A DNA stretch of 64,000 bases from G963663365 sp963663365 (GTDB lineage Bacteria; Hinthialibacterota; Hinthialibacteria; Hinthialibacterales; G963663365). Positions 51,138 to 60,400 of the stretch are shown here, in pieces (position 1 is the first letter of the stretch; every line of letters begins with the position of its first letter). Made by a program: the position numbers and the translations under genes. The notes below the pieces were generated by a model, which searched no databases, was not told the DNA's origin, and saw only the letters and a program-made list of their open reading frames with translations. The DNA is taken from the NCBI GenBank assembly GCA_963663365.2, contig CAXXIH010000001.1:992001-1056000 (forward strand), read 5' to 3'.

Positions 51138-54100
51138 ATGTTCTTAAATACCCAACGATTGATTCATGTATTTAGCCGGTGCGCGATTTTTGCTCTGTTG
51201 CTCCCTTTTTTGCTGTCACAGCCTCTGCCCGTGATGGGGGCGGCCCAGCAGGATTTGTCTTTCTCGGTGAAAATCCAGGAAGGCGCCGGAATCCCACGCA
51301 GGAAAGAGCCAACCCAAGTCAGTCTTCCTTTTGCGCCCGGCGTGCTGGATGACGAACAGAATATAGAAATCATCGATGCCACAGGGGCGGCGATACCCGC
51401 TCAGTTTGAAATTCTCGCTCGATGGAAAGACGGTTCTATTCGTTGGTTGTTAGCACGTTTCTTGATCGATATACCCGCGAATAGCGAAACCCTATTGACC
51501 ATTCAGCGCGGTGATCAATCCACGCTAACTCAGGAGAAAAACCTTGTTCAAGAACAGGGAAGTGCTCTGCAAGTCGATACGGGGCAAATCCGAGTTGAAG
51601 CCGGGACTAATCAGCGCGAATCGTTTTTGATTAGCGGGGATCAAAACGGAGAGTACTTTGCCGAACGTCCTCAGCTTGTGGTTTATTCCCCAATCGGAGA
51701 AGAACATCGTTGCGGTCCTCCGGAGACGGTCGAATTAGAAGTGAATGGACCGCTTTATGCCTCGGTTTTTGTTACGGGGCCGATGGCTGCAAAAGAACAA
51801 GGCCTCCCGAACATATTTCGCTATGAAACACGTTTGCATTTTTGGCGGGATTCGCCGCGTGTGCTTGCCGAACACACCGTAATTATGAACGGCGGAGAAA
51901 AGTACGATATCGTGGTTGTGGATGGGATTGTCATCGAAGCGAAGTCCGCTTCTCAATTCTCCGAATGTTTATTGGCCGGAAATGGTGAAACATACGCGAG
52001 CCCATTGCATGATGCTGACCGGCTGCGCATAAAACAGAATTGTGCTTTTTGGCATGAATGCACCCGTGGCCCCGATTCAGCAGTTGAGCCTGTGAAATAC
52101 GCTGTTTTGGAGTCGGACTTCGATTTCGAGGCATCATTGGCCACCGGCGATACGTTGTTCAAAGGAAGCAAATCGGACGGCTGGCTATGGGCCAAAGGCC
52201 CAGGGCATTCGTTTGGCGTTGCTGTTAGAGACTTTTGGGAGGAAGGCCCGAAGGCGCTGGAAGTTGGAGCGGACGGCTCACTGAACATTGAGTGTTATGC
52301 GCATTGGCAGCCCCAGCCGGGTGAATCACGCCCCGTGCGAGCGCGTACCCCCGATTATTCAAAAGATCCCCGGCTTGACGGTTGGGCCGCTGAGATTGGA
52401 CGCGATGCCGAAAGCGGTTTTCGGTTGTGGTTGGAGGAAAGTGGATACGAAGGGCCGGTTCGCCGTGGTCCGTTTCGGTTTGGAAAAGGCCGGGCAAAGA
52501 CTACAGATGTACTTTATTGGTTTGGAAATCCTGAACGCCAAAAAGAAGAAGTTGAGGTCCTGGCGGCCCAACGCCATTGTCTTATTCCGGTGGTTGATCC
52601 TCGTTACCTCGCCTCCACAAAGGCTTTGCCATTCATTGAACTGGCGGCATGCGATAGCGGGTTGCCGGTATTTGAGGAGGGCCTGCTCGCGATGTTCGAG
52701 AATTGGAAGAAACATGCGACGCGGTATGGTTTTCTGCATTTCGGCGATGACCAATGCGCATGGGGGTATAATCGAACCGTTCCGGCCACGACGGATGATC
52801 AAGAGTACGACACGGCTCAGTGTTTAACGCTCCAATTCGGCCGGACGGGAAATGCCGATTACCTTCGTTGGGCGAATGTTTGCGCACGGCATTTAATGGA
52901 TGTTGATCAGACACATCCTGATGGTCTCATGCACTACCATGGCTATGACGCAGGCGGTGATTACCACGAGGAGTGTGTGCCGGTCGATATGAACGGACAC
53001 CCATATATCGGAGGCATCGTCAATCATTATATGTTGACCGGTGATCGACGCAGTCTGCGGGGGATCGTGCGTTTGGCCCAAGCGCTGGAATCATGCGGAG
53101 AAAACGCACGGCATCTTGTACTCACCACCGATGGGCGTTCGCTTGGCCGAGCCGGAATTTGTTTGGCGGCAATCTATGACCTGACGCATGACCCCGAACA
53201 TTTGAAACCTGCAAAAAAGATAATTGATGCAATTAACGATCTTTTCGGTGATGGAATCAAAGAACTGCGCGGCGAACCGCCGTATCGAATGTGGTGGTTC
53301 AATCACAGCGAGATGTGTTATCACATTCGAGAGTTATTGGTTCGCTACCATGCGGCAACCGGCGACCCCCGTACCTTGCAAACATTGAAACAAGCGCTGG
53401 ATCTTTACCTGGATGAGTTGTGGGATAGTGAACATGAGGCCTGGCGTGGTTTTTTAGGGGCGCCGCATGACTACAATATGCCCTATGAGAATCCCGTACC
53501 CCGCAGGGGGCGGGACTCCTATACCAAGAGCGGCTATGCGGCGGCGGAAATAGGATTGCCATTTGCCTACATGGCACGCATTAGCGGAAATGATGATTAC
53601 CTAATTCCATTTTTGGATTATTTAGATGACTTGGGACGCGATTACGCTTTGCATTTTGGGAATCGTCAGTTCGCACGCCATCAGCTCTGGTCTCTGCCTT
53701 TTGTCTCCATGCTTCCTACGAATTGGCGAGAGGATAAGGATCGCATTGTGCAACGCGAAGTGTTTCGGGCGAGTTTGAAGGAAGACGACAAACTGTCCGC
53801 ATGGAGTCCTTCGGGACCGGTTACGGGCACTGCCCATGGCGAAGCCTTGTGGAAAGAGAGCCGTTTCGGTGATGTATTACGTACGTATGGCACCAGTTAT
53901 GTGAGTTTCCCTTCGCCTGCAGATCTTTTGCGTAAACCGGGGACGGTCAGCTTTTGGTTCCGTAAAGACGAGGCTCAGTGGGATCGTAAACCTTGGCCTT
54001 GGTATGGCGAACTGCGAGGATTGCTCTATATCGGTAACGATGAACGGGAAAAGAATGCTTTAGACATCATGATGTTAAAAGAGAACTTGTGGGTCCGGTT

Positions 54101-54416
54101 GTATGATGATCGAGCCTGGGAGATGGTTGCGCTTAAGAAGGATTTGCCTGATTGGGAAAAAGGAGCATGGCAACATATCGCCGTGGTCTGGAATCGCTTT
54201 GACTTAACTCTCTATATCAATGGTCAAAAAGCGGGGCACGATGATCGTTTCTCATTGCCGAATGGCGGGCAGACAGAAATCAATATCGGGTGGCGTCCCA
54301 CGAACCGGTATGGTCAGGCGGACTATTTCGATCTGCGCGTCTTTCGGGCTGCTCTGCCTGAATGGAGAATTAAGCGTATTTATGAGGAGTCCCTTAGCGC
54401 TTCTGAAAATCACTGA
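51138..54416 (+). CDS. Secreted PcRGLX/YetA-like protein with C-terminal LamG domain
   Basis: 1092 residues. Signal peptide (about 10-35, ending PLPVMGAAQ). The N-terminal domain (about 38-130) contains GIPRRKEPTQVSLPFAPGVL, matching the RIFT-barrel start of PcRGLX/YetA proteins, the group of exo-rhamnogalacturonan lyases (PL26). A central beta-sandwich (about 140-470) is followed by an (alpha/alpha) barrel with HFGDDQCAWGYNRT, HYHGYDAGGDYHEECVPVDM and MWWFNHSEMCYHIRELL. The C-terminus (about 910-1090) is a LamG/concanavalin domain (TVSFWFRKDE, VVWNRFDLTLYINGQKAG, LRVFRAALPEWRI). The protein probably acts on pectin-type rhamnogalacturonan or a similar acidic glycan outside the cell. Family membership is likely; the activity is inference. 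Confidence 0.8.
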   Translation: MFLNTQRLIHVFSRCAIFALLLPFLLSQPLPVMGAAQQDLSFSVKIQEGAGIPRRKEPTQVSLPFAPGVLDDEQNIEIIDATGAAIPAQFEILARWKDGSIRWLLARFLIDIPANSETLLTIQRGDQSTLTQEKNLVQEQGSALQVDTGQIRVEAGTNQRESFLISGDQNGEYFAERPQLVVYSPIGEEHRCGPPETVELEVNGPLYASVFVTGPMAAKEQGLPNIFRYETRLHFWRDSPRVLAEHTVIMNGGEKYDIVVVDGIVIEAKSASQFSECLLAGNGETYASPLHDADRLRIKQNCAFWHECTRGPDSAVEPVKYAVLESDFDFEASLATGDTLFKGSKSDGWLWAKGPGHSFGVAVRDFWEEGPKALEVGADGSLNIECYAHWQPQPGESRPVRARTPDYSKDPRLDGWAAEIGRDAESGFRLWLEESGYEGPVRRGPFRFGKGRAKTTDVLYWFGNPERQKEEVEVLAAQRHCLIPVVDPRYLASTKALPFIELAACDSGLPVFEEGLLAMFENWKKHATRYGFLHFGDDQCAWGYNRTVPATTDDQEYDTAQCLTLQFGRTGNADYLRWANVCARHLMDVDQTHPDGLMHYHGYDAGGDYHEECVPVDMNGHPYIGGIVNHYMLTGDRRSLRGIVRLAQALESCGENARHLVLTTDGRSLGRAGICLAAIYDLTHDPEHLKPAKKIIDAINDLFGDGIKELRGEPPYRMWWFNHSEMCYHIRELLVRYHAATGDPRTLQTLKQALDLYLDELWDSEHEAWRGFLGAPHDYNMPYENPVPRRGRDSYTKSGYAAAEIGLPFAYMARISGNDDYLIPFLDYLDDLGRDYALHFGNRQFARHQLWSLPFVSMLPTNWREDKDRIVQREVFRASLKEDDKLSAWSPSGPVTGTAHGEALWKESRFGDVLRTYGTSYVSFPSPADLLRKPGTVSFWFRKDEAQWDRKPWPWYGELRGLLYIGNDEREKNALDIMMLKENLWVRLYDDRAWEMVALKKDLPDWEKGAWQHIAVVWNRFDLTLYINGQKAGHDDRFSLPNGGQTEINIGWRPTNRYGQADYFDLRVFRAALPEWRIKRIYEESLSASENH

Positions 54417-54489
54417 GAATAGGAACTGAAAATACGGATTTAGAGACTATGCTCAGGCTAAGAGGTCAACTTGTTGAGGAGTTTGATTT

Positions 54490-55092
54490 ATGAAATTTTA
54501 CATTCTTCCCCGCCTTAAAGATGATCTCGATTACGATCAGTTTGGCCACTATGGGACTTGGACTGATGGTGTGCTGTGCAAAGGATGTGGTTATTCAACA
54601 GCGAAGCTTATTGAACCTTTGCGCCTACACTGGGATGGTCACTCTAAGGCAATGGGTGATTTCTCATGGTGCGGTTATGATTTTGTTGCAACTCCAAGAG
54701 TGAGAGATTATTTAAAGTCGAATTCTTTTCTCTGTGAATATAGAACAGTCATCATTGTGCCGCCCGGGAAAATGCCGAAAAAGTATCTTAAGCAGATGCC
54801 GGACTATAAAGGTGATTTATTCTGGGTTCTGGCAACCGAATTGATAAGCCTTAATGAAAAGAAAAGCAAAATAGGGATTGAAATCGATTGCAGCGTATGC
54901 GGGGAAACGCATTACGAATTTCGGCGTACCGATTTGGTGATTGACCGAGAAAACTGGAACGGGCAAAAGATGTTTATGATTAGACAATTTGAGAGTTCGA
55001 GTGCCACTTTCATTGTCGAGCCCGCATTGCACGAGCTGCTCGAACAGGGATTTACAAACTTGATCTATGACGAAGCAGGAGTAATCAAGTGA
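54490..55092 (+). CDS. Double-CXXCG motif protein (SitI6-like immunity protein)
   Basis: 200 residues, cytoplasmic. It has CKGCG (32-36) and a second motif CSVCGE (about 137-142), the signature of the double-CXXCG family first noted in Myxococcus, which includes SitI6, the immunity protein to the lipoprotein toxin SitA6. The Cys pairs probably bind zinc. Neighbouring genes are another small protein, an RHS remnant and a giant RHS gene, which fits a role as toxin immunity. No matching toxin is encoded next to it now, so it may be an orphan kept for protection from relatives. Confidence 0.72.
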   Translation: MKFYILPRLKDDLDYDQFGHYGTWTDGVLCKGCGYSTAKLIEPLRLHWDGHSKAMGDFSWCGYDFVATPRVRDYLKSNSFLCEYRTVIIVPPGKMPKKYLKQMPDYKGDLFWVLATELISLNEKKSKIGIEIDCSVCGETHYEFRRTDLVIDRENWNGQKMFMIRQFESSSATFIVEPALHELLEQGFTNLIYDEAGVIK

Positions 55093-55137
55093 ATTTATTC
55101 TGCAGCAGATCTGTGCAACGCTTCGATTTAAGCCACC

Positions 55138-55635
55138 ATGGGCAAACAGATTAACTTCTATATGACAAATTCAGATGAAGAGGAATTTTTGAACTTTGTC
55201 CGGTCTGATCGGAGCGTTGGCGTATTTATGGTTACTATGCCGACCGATAGCATTCCGCTGCTTACGGAACTTCCACAATCAGAAATTCCGTTTTGGCTTT
55301 CCATTTGTCTTTGGGATCGTGACAATAGCCCCCAACCCAATCTCCGTTATGTAACAGAACAAAAGTATTATGTAGTGAATAAGTCAACATCTGAAGTGAT
55401 TGAATTTCTTAGATCCAATATTAAAAAAAGAAGCATTTCGCGTGGGCGTATTTGGGCGGAGATGGCCATGTGGGAAAGTGATGGCACTCTTGTCCGAAAG
55501 AGCGAAACATTTGAAAAGTGGTATGACCGTCTGGCGCGTTGGATCAGACGCCATTCTGTTCGGTATGATAAAGGAGTCTATGTCATGCCCGGTGCCGCTG
55601 AATTCAAAAAGCAGGGCGGCAGGCTTGTAGAATGA
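55138..55635 (+). CDS. Putative RHS-associated immunity protein
   Basis: 165 residues, MGKQINFYMTNSDEEEFLNF at the start. It is soluble, rich in charged and aromatic residues (RWIRRHSVRYDKG), with no signal or membrane segment. Genes of this style commonly lie next to RHS tips, and an RHS fragment begins directly after its stop. It most likely neutralises an RHS toxin delivered between cells. The family was not recognised by name, so the call rests on context and general character. Confidence 0.55.
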   Translation: MGKQINFYMTNSDEEEFLNFVRSDRSVGVFMVTMPTDSIPLLTELPQSEIPFWLSICLWDRDNSPQPNLRYVTEQKYYVVNKSTSEVIEFLRSNIKKRSISRGRIWAEMAMWESDGTLVRKSETFEKWYDRLARWIRRHSVRYDKGVYVMPGAAEFKKQGGRLVE

Positions 55636-55861
55636 CTCTAAACTTGCAGTCTCAGTTTACCTACCGGGTTGGAAAAAAGATTGCCAGGAAGATGAAGCGC
55701 TTGACCTAACCCGTCAGTACGAATGGGATGGTGTTGGTCATCTAATCACTATTAAAAACGGAAATAATAATATATTTGCAGAGTATGATTACGACTTTTT
55801 GGCCTTGCCTCCCTATCCCATGCACGTTGCAGAACGTTTCTCTAATCGGAGAAATCAATAG
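55631..55861 (+). pseudogene. RHS repeat remnant
   Basis: An open frame without a start codon that reads LTRQYEWDGVGHLITIKNGN followed by FAEYDYDFLALPPYP, a recognisable YD-repeat of RHS proteins, then stops at 55859. It follows the immunity-like gene. It looks like the leftover core end of an older RHS tip module, as expected when tips are exchanged by recombination. Confidence 0.7.
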
Positions 55862-55913
55862 AAGGATTTTGTCGTGTTAAAATAATTGAATTGCGCACTG
55901 GATTTGGATCAGT

Positions 55914-55922
55914 ATCGGAAAT
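55914..55922. repeat. Target site duplication, left copy
   Basis: ATCGGAAAT directly outside the left inverted repeat of the IS4 element; identical to 57248-57256. Nine bases is usual for the family. Confidence 0.9.
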
Positions 55923-57247
55923 CACTACTGTCCCAACGTTAGTCAAATAGATTCAATTGGTTAGGGCTCTCGGTGGTAATTGGGTGGCCTTGTTTTTCGG
56001 AAAACGCCTGTAAAATCGGGGTTTTTTCGAAAAGCGTGAGGCTGAAAACCTGTAGAATTGTGTAGAGACTTTGATCGAGTTGAAGCTGCTTTTTGATGAT
56101 AGCCACAAGCACATAGGTGGAAATGGCAATCCAGACCTGGGTTTTGATGGCGTTCTCGCTGGTTCCATAGAATGCTTTGATTCGTAAGTGCTGTTTGATC
56201 CATTTGAAAAAGAGTTCGACGCGCCATCGGGCTCGATAGAGTTTGGTAATGGTCAACGGTGCCAAACTGAAATTGTTGGTGATGAAGACAAGTCTGTTTT
56301 GTGTATCGGGATCGCGGTAGCGGATACGTCGCAACTTCTCGGGATAGTCCTTTTGGCTGTAATAGCCAACAAGAACAACGGTCTGATCGCATTGCAGACC
56401 TGTAGATTTGTTGACGGGGCGGGAGTAGAGACGCCGGTATTGAAAATTGCTTTTCGCCCGGGTGACGAAGAAAGCTGAAGACTCCGCAATCCGATGCAGA
56501 CGGGCAAAGTCTACGTACCCTCGGTCCATTACATAAATTGCGCCAGGTTCGAAAACGAGTTCGTCGAGAATGTTCACATCGTGCACATTGCCGGGTGTGA
56601 CAATCACCACAGTGGGAATGCTTGCGCGTAGATCCAACAAGGTGTGGAGTTTTACGGCGCCTTTCCGTTTTCGAAACAAAGCCCATGGGAATAAGGACAG
56701 ACAAAGATCGATGGTGGTCGAATCCAACGCGTAGACTGTGCGTTTGAGTTGAAGACCGAAACGTTCTTCGGCATAGAGACTTCGCGCCGTCTGAATCAAG
56801 ATTTGCGCAAAATCGGCAAAGATGCGCCAGTTCCGCGTTTTGTTGGCATTCGCCAACGTATTGCGCGATACCTTTCCTCGAATTCCCATATGATAAAGTT
56901 TTGATCCCGAAGCCCGTAAACACGCTTCGATATCCCGCAAACTTTCCCGGAATGTTAACTGTGCAAAGGCCATGCACAGAAACTGATCCCAACATGAAAA
57001 ACTCTTCACTTTGTAATTGCCACCATGCCGCTCCACGCATTTTCGAAACTCGTGAGCCGGGGCATAATCCATGATTTGTGAGAAAACCGTTTGACCTGAG
57101 TACATTCCCGTTGCCTTTCCGCGATCTTACGAAAAGGTCACAACGAGCCGGTTTCCATTTCAAGTCGATTATGGACATTTCGCACTCTAAGTCGTATATT
57201 TTTAAACACTTACAAACAAAGCCAACTCAAACGTTGGGACAGTAGTG
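55923..57247 (-). mobile_element. IS4-family insertion sequence, complete, 1325 bases
   Basis: Perfect terminal inverted repeats of 18 bases, CACTACTGTCCCAACGTT (55923-55940) and its complement at 57230-57247, enclose one DDE transposase gene. Nine-base duplications of ATCGGAAAT flank it on both sides, so insertion was recent. The transposase stop codon lies within the left repeat. Confidence 0.95.
55939..57105 (-). CDS. IS4-family DDE transposase
   Basis: 388 residues, intact. An N-terminal DNA-binding region with SCWDQFLCMAFAQLTFRESL (about 37-56) is followed by catalytic residues: Asp in YALDSTTIDL (about 150), Asp in IYVMDRGYVDF (about 215) and Glu in RWRVELFFKWIKQHL (about 315), the Y-R-E-K signature of the IS4 family. 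Cut-and-paste transposition. It inserted between RHS-type remnants and the large RHS gene, on the opposite strand. Confidence 0.95.
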   Translation of the reverse strand: MYSGQTVFSQIMDYAPAHEFRKCVERHGGNYKVKSFSCWDQFLCMAFAQLTFRESLRDIEACLRASGSKLYHMGIRGKVSRNTLANANKTRNWRIFADFAQILIQTARSLYAEERFGLQLKRTVYALDSTTIDLCLSLFPWALFRKRKGAVKLHTLLDLRASIPTVVIVTPGNVHDVNILDELVFEPGAIYVMDRGYVDFARLHRIAESSAFFVTRAKSNFQYRRLYSRPVNKSTGLQCDQTVVLVGYYSQKDYPEKLRRIRYRDPDTQNRLVFITNNFSLAPLTITKLYRARWRVELFFKWIKQHLRIKAFYGTSENAIKTQVWIAISTYVLVAIIKKQLQLDQSLYTILQVFSLTLFEKTPILQAFSEKQGHPITTESPNQLNLFD

Positions 57248-57256
57248 ATCGGAAAT
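57248..57256. repeat. Target site duplication, right copy
   Basis: ATCGGAAAT directly outside the right inverted repeat of the IS4 element. Confidence 0.9.
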
Positions 57257-57327
57257 ATTTCCTAAAGGCGTGATAATTTTATTGTAAAGAGATGTAGATT
57301 ATTGTCCCGTTCCAGCTTAACAGGGAT

Positions 57328-57462
57328 ATGCAGGATGAGCTTGTTGAACATTCCGACGGGCTTGTGTTTTTTAGGCGCTATTTTTCCCCGAAAATCGACT
57401 CCGTAGACATCAAAAACCGTTGGTGTGAATATTTAGAAAATTCTGACGGGGGATTTTTATGA
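57328..57462 (+). CDS. Small open frame overlapping the RHS start
   Basis: 44 residues, MQDELVEHSDGLVFFRRYFS... ending GGFL, with the stop TGA overlapping the RHS ATG (ATGA at 57459-57462). The sequence looks protein-like and the same frame extends a further ten codons upstream, so it may be the tail of an older gene instead of a real start. Translation through it would couple to the RHS gene. Confidence 0.35.
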   Translation: MQDELVEHSDGLVFFRRYFSPKIDSVDIKNRWCEYLENSDGGFL

Positions 57463-60400
57463 ATAGGCAGAATCGGCTCCGAGTATCTCCTACCGTCTTC
57501 CTGTTTTTGGGCGTGTTTACCGCGATTATTGGCGCACGTATTTCAGAAGCCGCCACGGATATCCCGGAACAGACAATTGCTGTCAACACCAGCTGGCTTG
57601 CCGAGGGCTCGCCCTATCGCGTATTGGGCGATGTGACGGTTACGGGTGGCAAGACGCTGACAATCGGCCCCGGAGTAACTGTCGAAATTTTGGATGATCA
57701 CTCCATCTTGGCTGATGTTGCGACAGTCGAGATTGAGAACAGCACGATCACCGGTGGTATGTTGGCTGTCAGCGATAACTCCTCCAGCAACATTCAGTTT
57801 GTGGGTGATACAACGCTTTTTGAAGTGACTTGGAATGATCCTGGCGCCGGCCGTTTTCGTATCTATGGATCAGATGTAAGTGCGTGTCTCTTGGGTGATG
57901 GGATTCCCAAGGACCACACGCTTTTTGTTGATGGTGGCTGGGGCCATCCCGCGCAACTTGTGCTTTCCGGCGGGATATTCCGGAACCTTGGGACGATCGA
58001 CCTTCAGGATTCCTCCGTTCTTTACTTGGAGAGCGACACGACGCTTGAAGGTGAGGGGGAAATCCTGCTCGGCAATCAATCCATTGAAGGGGCCGAGGGT
58101 GCGACCCTGACGGTTTCCGCATCTCAATCGATTTTAGTCGGCGGGGATATCAATGTCGATGTAGAAAATCTCGGATTGATTGAGGCGGGTTCGAGTGAGG
58201 AGATTCTATTTACCGGAGTTACGATCACAAACTATGGAGGTATTTTGCGCGGCGCGGGTGGTTCGATTGAGATTGCCGATGGTTCTGTTGAAGGAGGTGT
58301 GCTGGAGGTATCCGACAACTCACGCAGTTATGTTTATTTTTCCGGCGAAGTTAGTCTCAAGGATGTTACATGGAGCGATTTGGGAAGCGGAGAATTTCGT
58401 ATTTACGGTGAAATGACGGCTCGATTGCTCGGTGATCCGATTCCCGCGGGACAGACCCTGGTGCTGAGAGGCGGGCCTTATGGGGAGACATTACGTTTTG
58501 AATTGCCTTCAGGAAGCTTCGTCAATCATGGAATTATGGAGTTGGGTACAGCTGTACAATTTCATGTTTTGGAAGGCGCGGCTTTTGAAAATAACGGCAC
58601 GTTGGAATTGAATTCGCGATCATCGTTTCATATCGAATCAGACACATCGATTGAAGGTACGGGAGAGGTTGTTCTTGATGGCGGCAGTATCGAACGTACA
58701 GAGGGTTCGGTTTTGACTATCGGTTCAGGACAACGAATCAGCGGACGGGGCACCATCCTTATCGATTTAGACAATCGCGGGATTCTGGAGGGTACAGAAG
58801 GCAATGAACTCGAATTACAGACGCTGGCGATTGCAAACAGTGGAGGGCGGATCGGGGGCGGCGATGGCACCGTGGGGCTCCACAATTGTTCGGTTGATGG
58901 TGGAACGCTGGCTGTTAGCGACAACTCATTAAGCACTATTGATTTCTTTGGTGATGTAACCCTGAACGATGTTATCTGGGAAGACTCGGGCGCAGGCCGT
59001 TTTCGTATTTACGGATCAGATGTAAGCGCGCGTCTCTTGGGCGATGGGATTCCCAAGGATCAGACGCTTTTTGTTGATGGTGGCTGGGGCCATCCCGCGC
59101 AACTTGTGCTTCCTGGCGGGACATTTTGGAATCGTGGGACAATTGACCTTCAGGATTCCTCTGTTCTTTACCTGGAAAGCGATACGAAACTGGATGGTGA
59201 TGGGGATGTGCTTCTGGGCAACCAGACAATCGATGGCGCGGAGGGGACGACTCTCACCGTTGGAGAATCACAGGAAGTCTTATTGGGTGGCGATATTCTT
59301 ATCGACGTCATTAACTTGGGGCTTATCGAGGTAAGCGGGGATGATGATCTGCGGTTCTCCCAAGTTGATATTTTGAATTCCGGTGGAACAGTCCGGGCCG
59401 CAGGCGGAAACATCTGGCTTGCCACGAGTACTGTCCAGGGGGGCATTCTCGAGGCTACGGATGACAACAATAGTTTGGTCGTTTTTGATGGAAGTGTATC
59501 TTTGGAAGATGTGACCTGGTACGACCCGGGAGCGGGAGAGTTTCGTATCGTGTACGAAGCAAGCCTGTCCGGAGATGGTATACCTGCCGGCCAAACACTG
59601 AATGTGAGAGGCGGCATCTATGGGCCTGCGCGGTTGATTCTGGCTACAGGAACATTAACGAATCATGGGACCATACAGCCGGAGAGCGGCTCGGATATTT
59701 ACCTAGCAACTTCGTCAATGATTGACGGCAGCGGGAAAATTATCCTGGCGGGTCATACGATTACATCGGAACAAGAAGATTTTCTCCTCACTCTGGGGGA
59801 GCGGCAAACGCTGGAAGGCTGGGGCGATATTGAGGTTCCTGTGCGCAGCCTGGGGCGGATTGAGAACCGTGAAACCTATAGCAACCACGTTTTGAGTTTT
59901 GAGCAATCTTTGCAAGTGGAAGGTGAACTGGCTGCATTCGAAGGCTCACCCATCAGTGTTGCCGGAACGTTGCGAGTCGATGATTTGGGCGGTTTCGCCG
60001 GACGTCCATCAGGGACGATCCAACTGGGCGGTGGATTGATGGGGGATACGCAGAATGTCGATTCCTTTTCTCCGCTCGAAACTCTGATATTTGACGGCAC
60101 ATCTTCGACAACAAGTCCTCAGCAGTTTGAGGTCATGAGCGAGGATATTGGGAATGATCCGGCCGGTTACGATGGCAGCTTTGTGTTGGATACAGTCGTT
60201 CTGACGGGAGGTGTATCGGTACAACTCACCGATCAATCGGATAATGCTTTGGGTGACGGCGCAGAAGCGATTTATGTGCAGACGTTGATTGTCCAAGAAG
60301 GTTCAACTTTGGACCTGGCCGGATTCAATCTTTATGCGCGTGTGCTTGAGATTGAAGGATCAGTCCTGGGCGGTGAAATCCTTGAAACACCAGACGGCGG

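Larger units (their letters stand above)
55849..57462 (+). pseudogene. Broken gene fragment split by the IS4 element
   Basis: When the IS and one target copy are removed, a frame runs from 55849 (after a stop at 55843) across the insertion point: CRVKIIELRTGFGSVSE before, IFPKGVIILL after, ending at TAA 57285. Eleven bases later another frame (57298-57462) continues with VPFQLNRDMQDELVEHSDG and FFRRYFSPKIDS, which may be the same old gene after a frameshift. Similarity to a known family was not recognised. A degraded immunity gene is a reasonable guess. Confidence 0.3.

Noticed and set aside
55961..57178. A 405-codon open frame on the minus strand in a different frame over the IS4 transposase
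   Set aside because: It overlaps the transposase almost fully; composition is typical of a shadow frame (high Ser/Arg/His), and the transposase frame carries all catalytic motifs.
57849..59264. Repeated blocks considered as a CRISPR-like or tandem array
   Set aside because: The repeats are long, coding, in frame and only two or so copies; they are protein-domain duplications. No CRISPR array is seen in the window.
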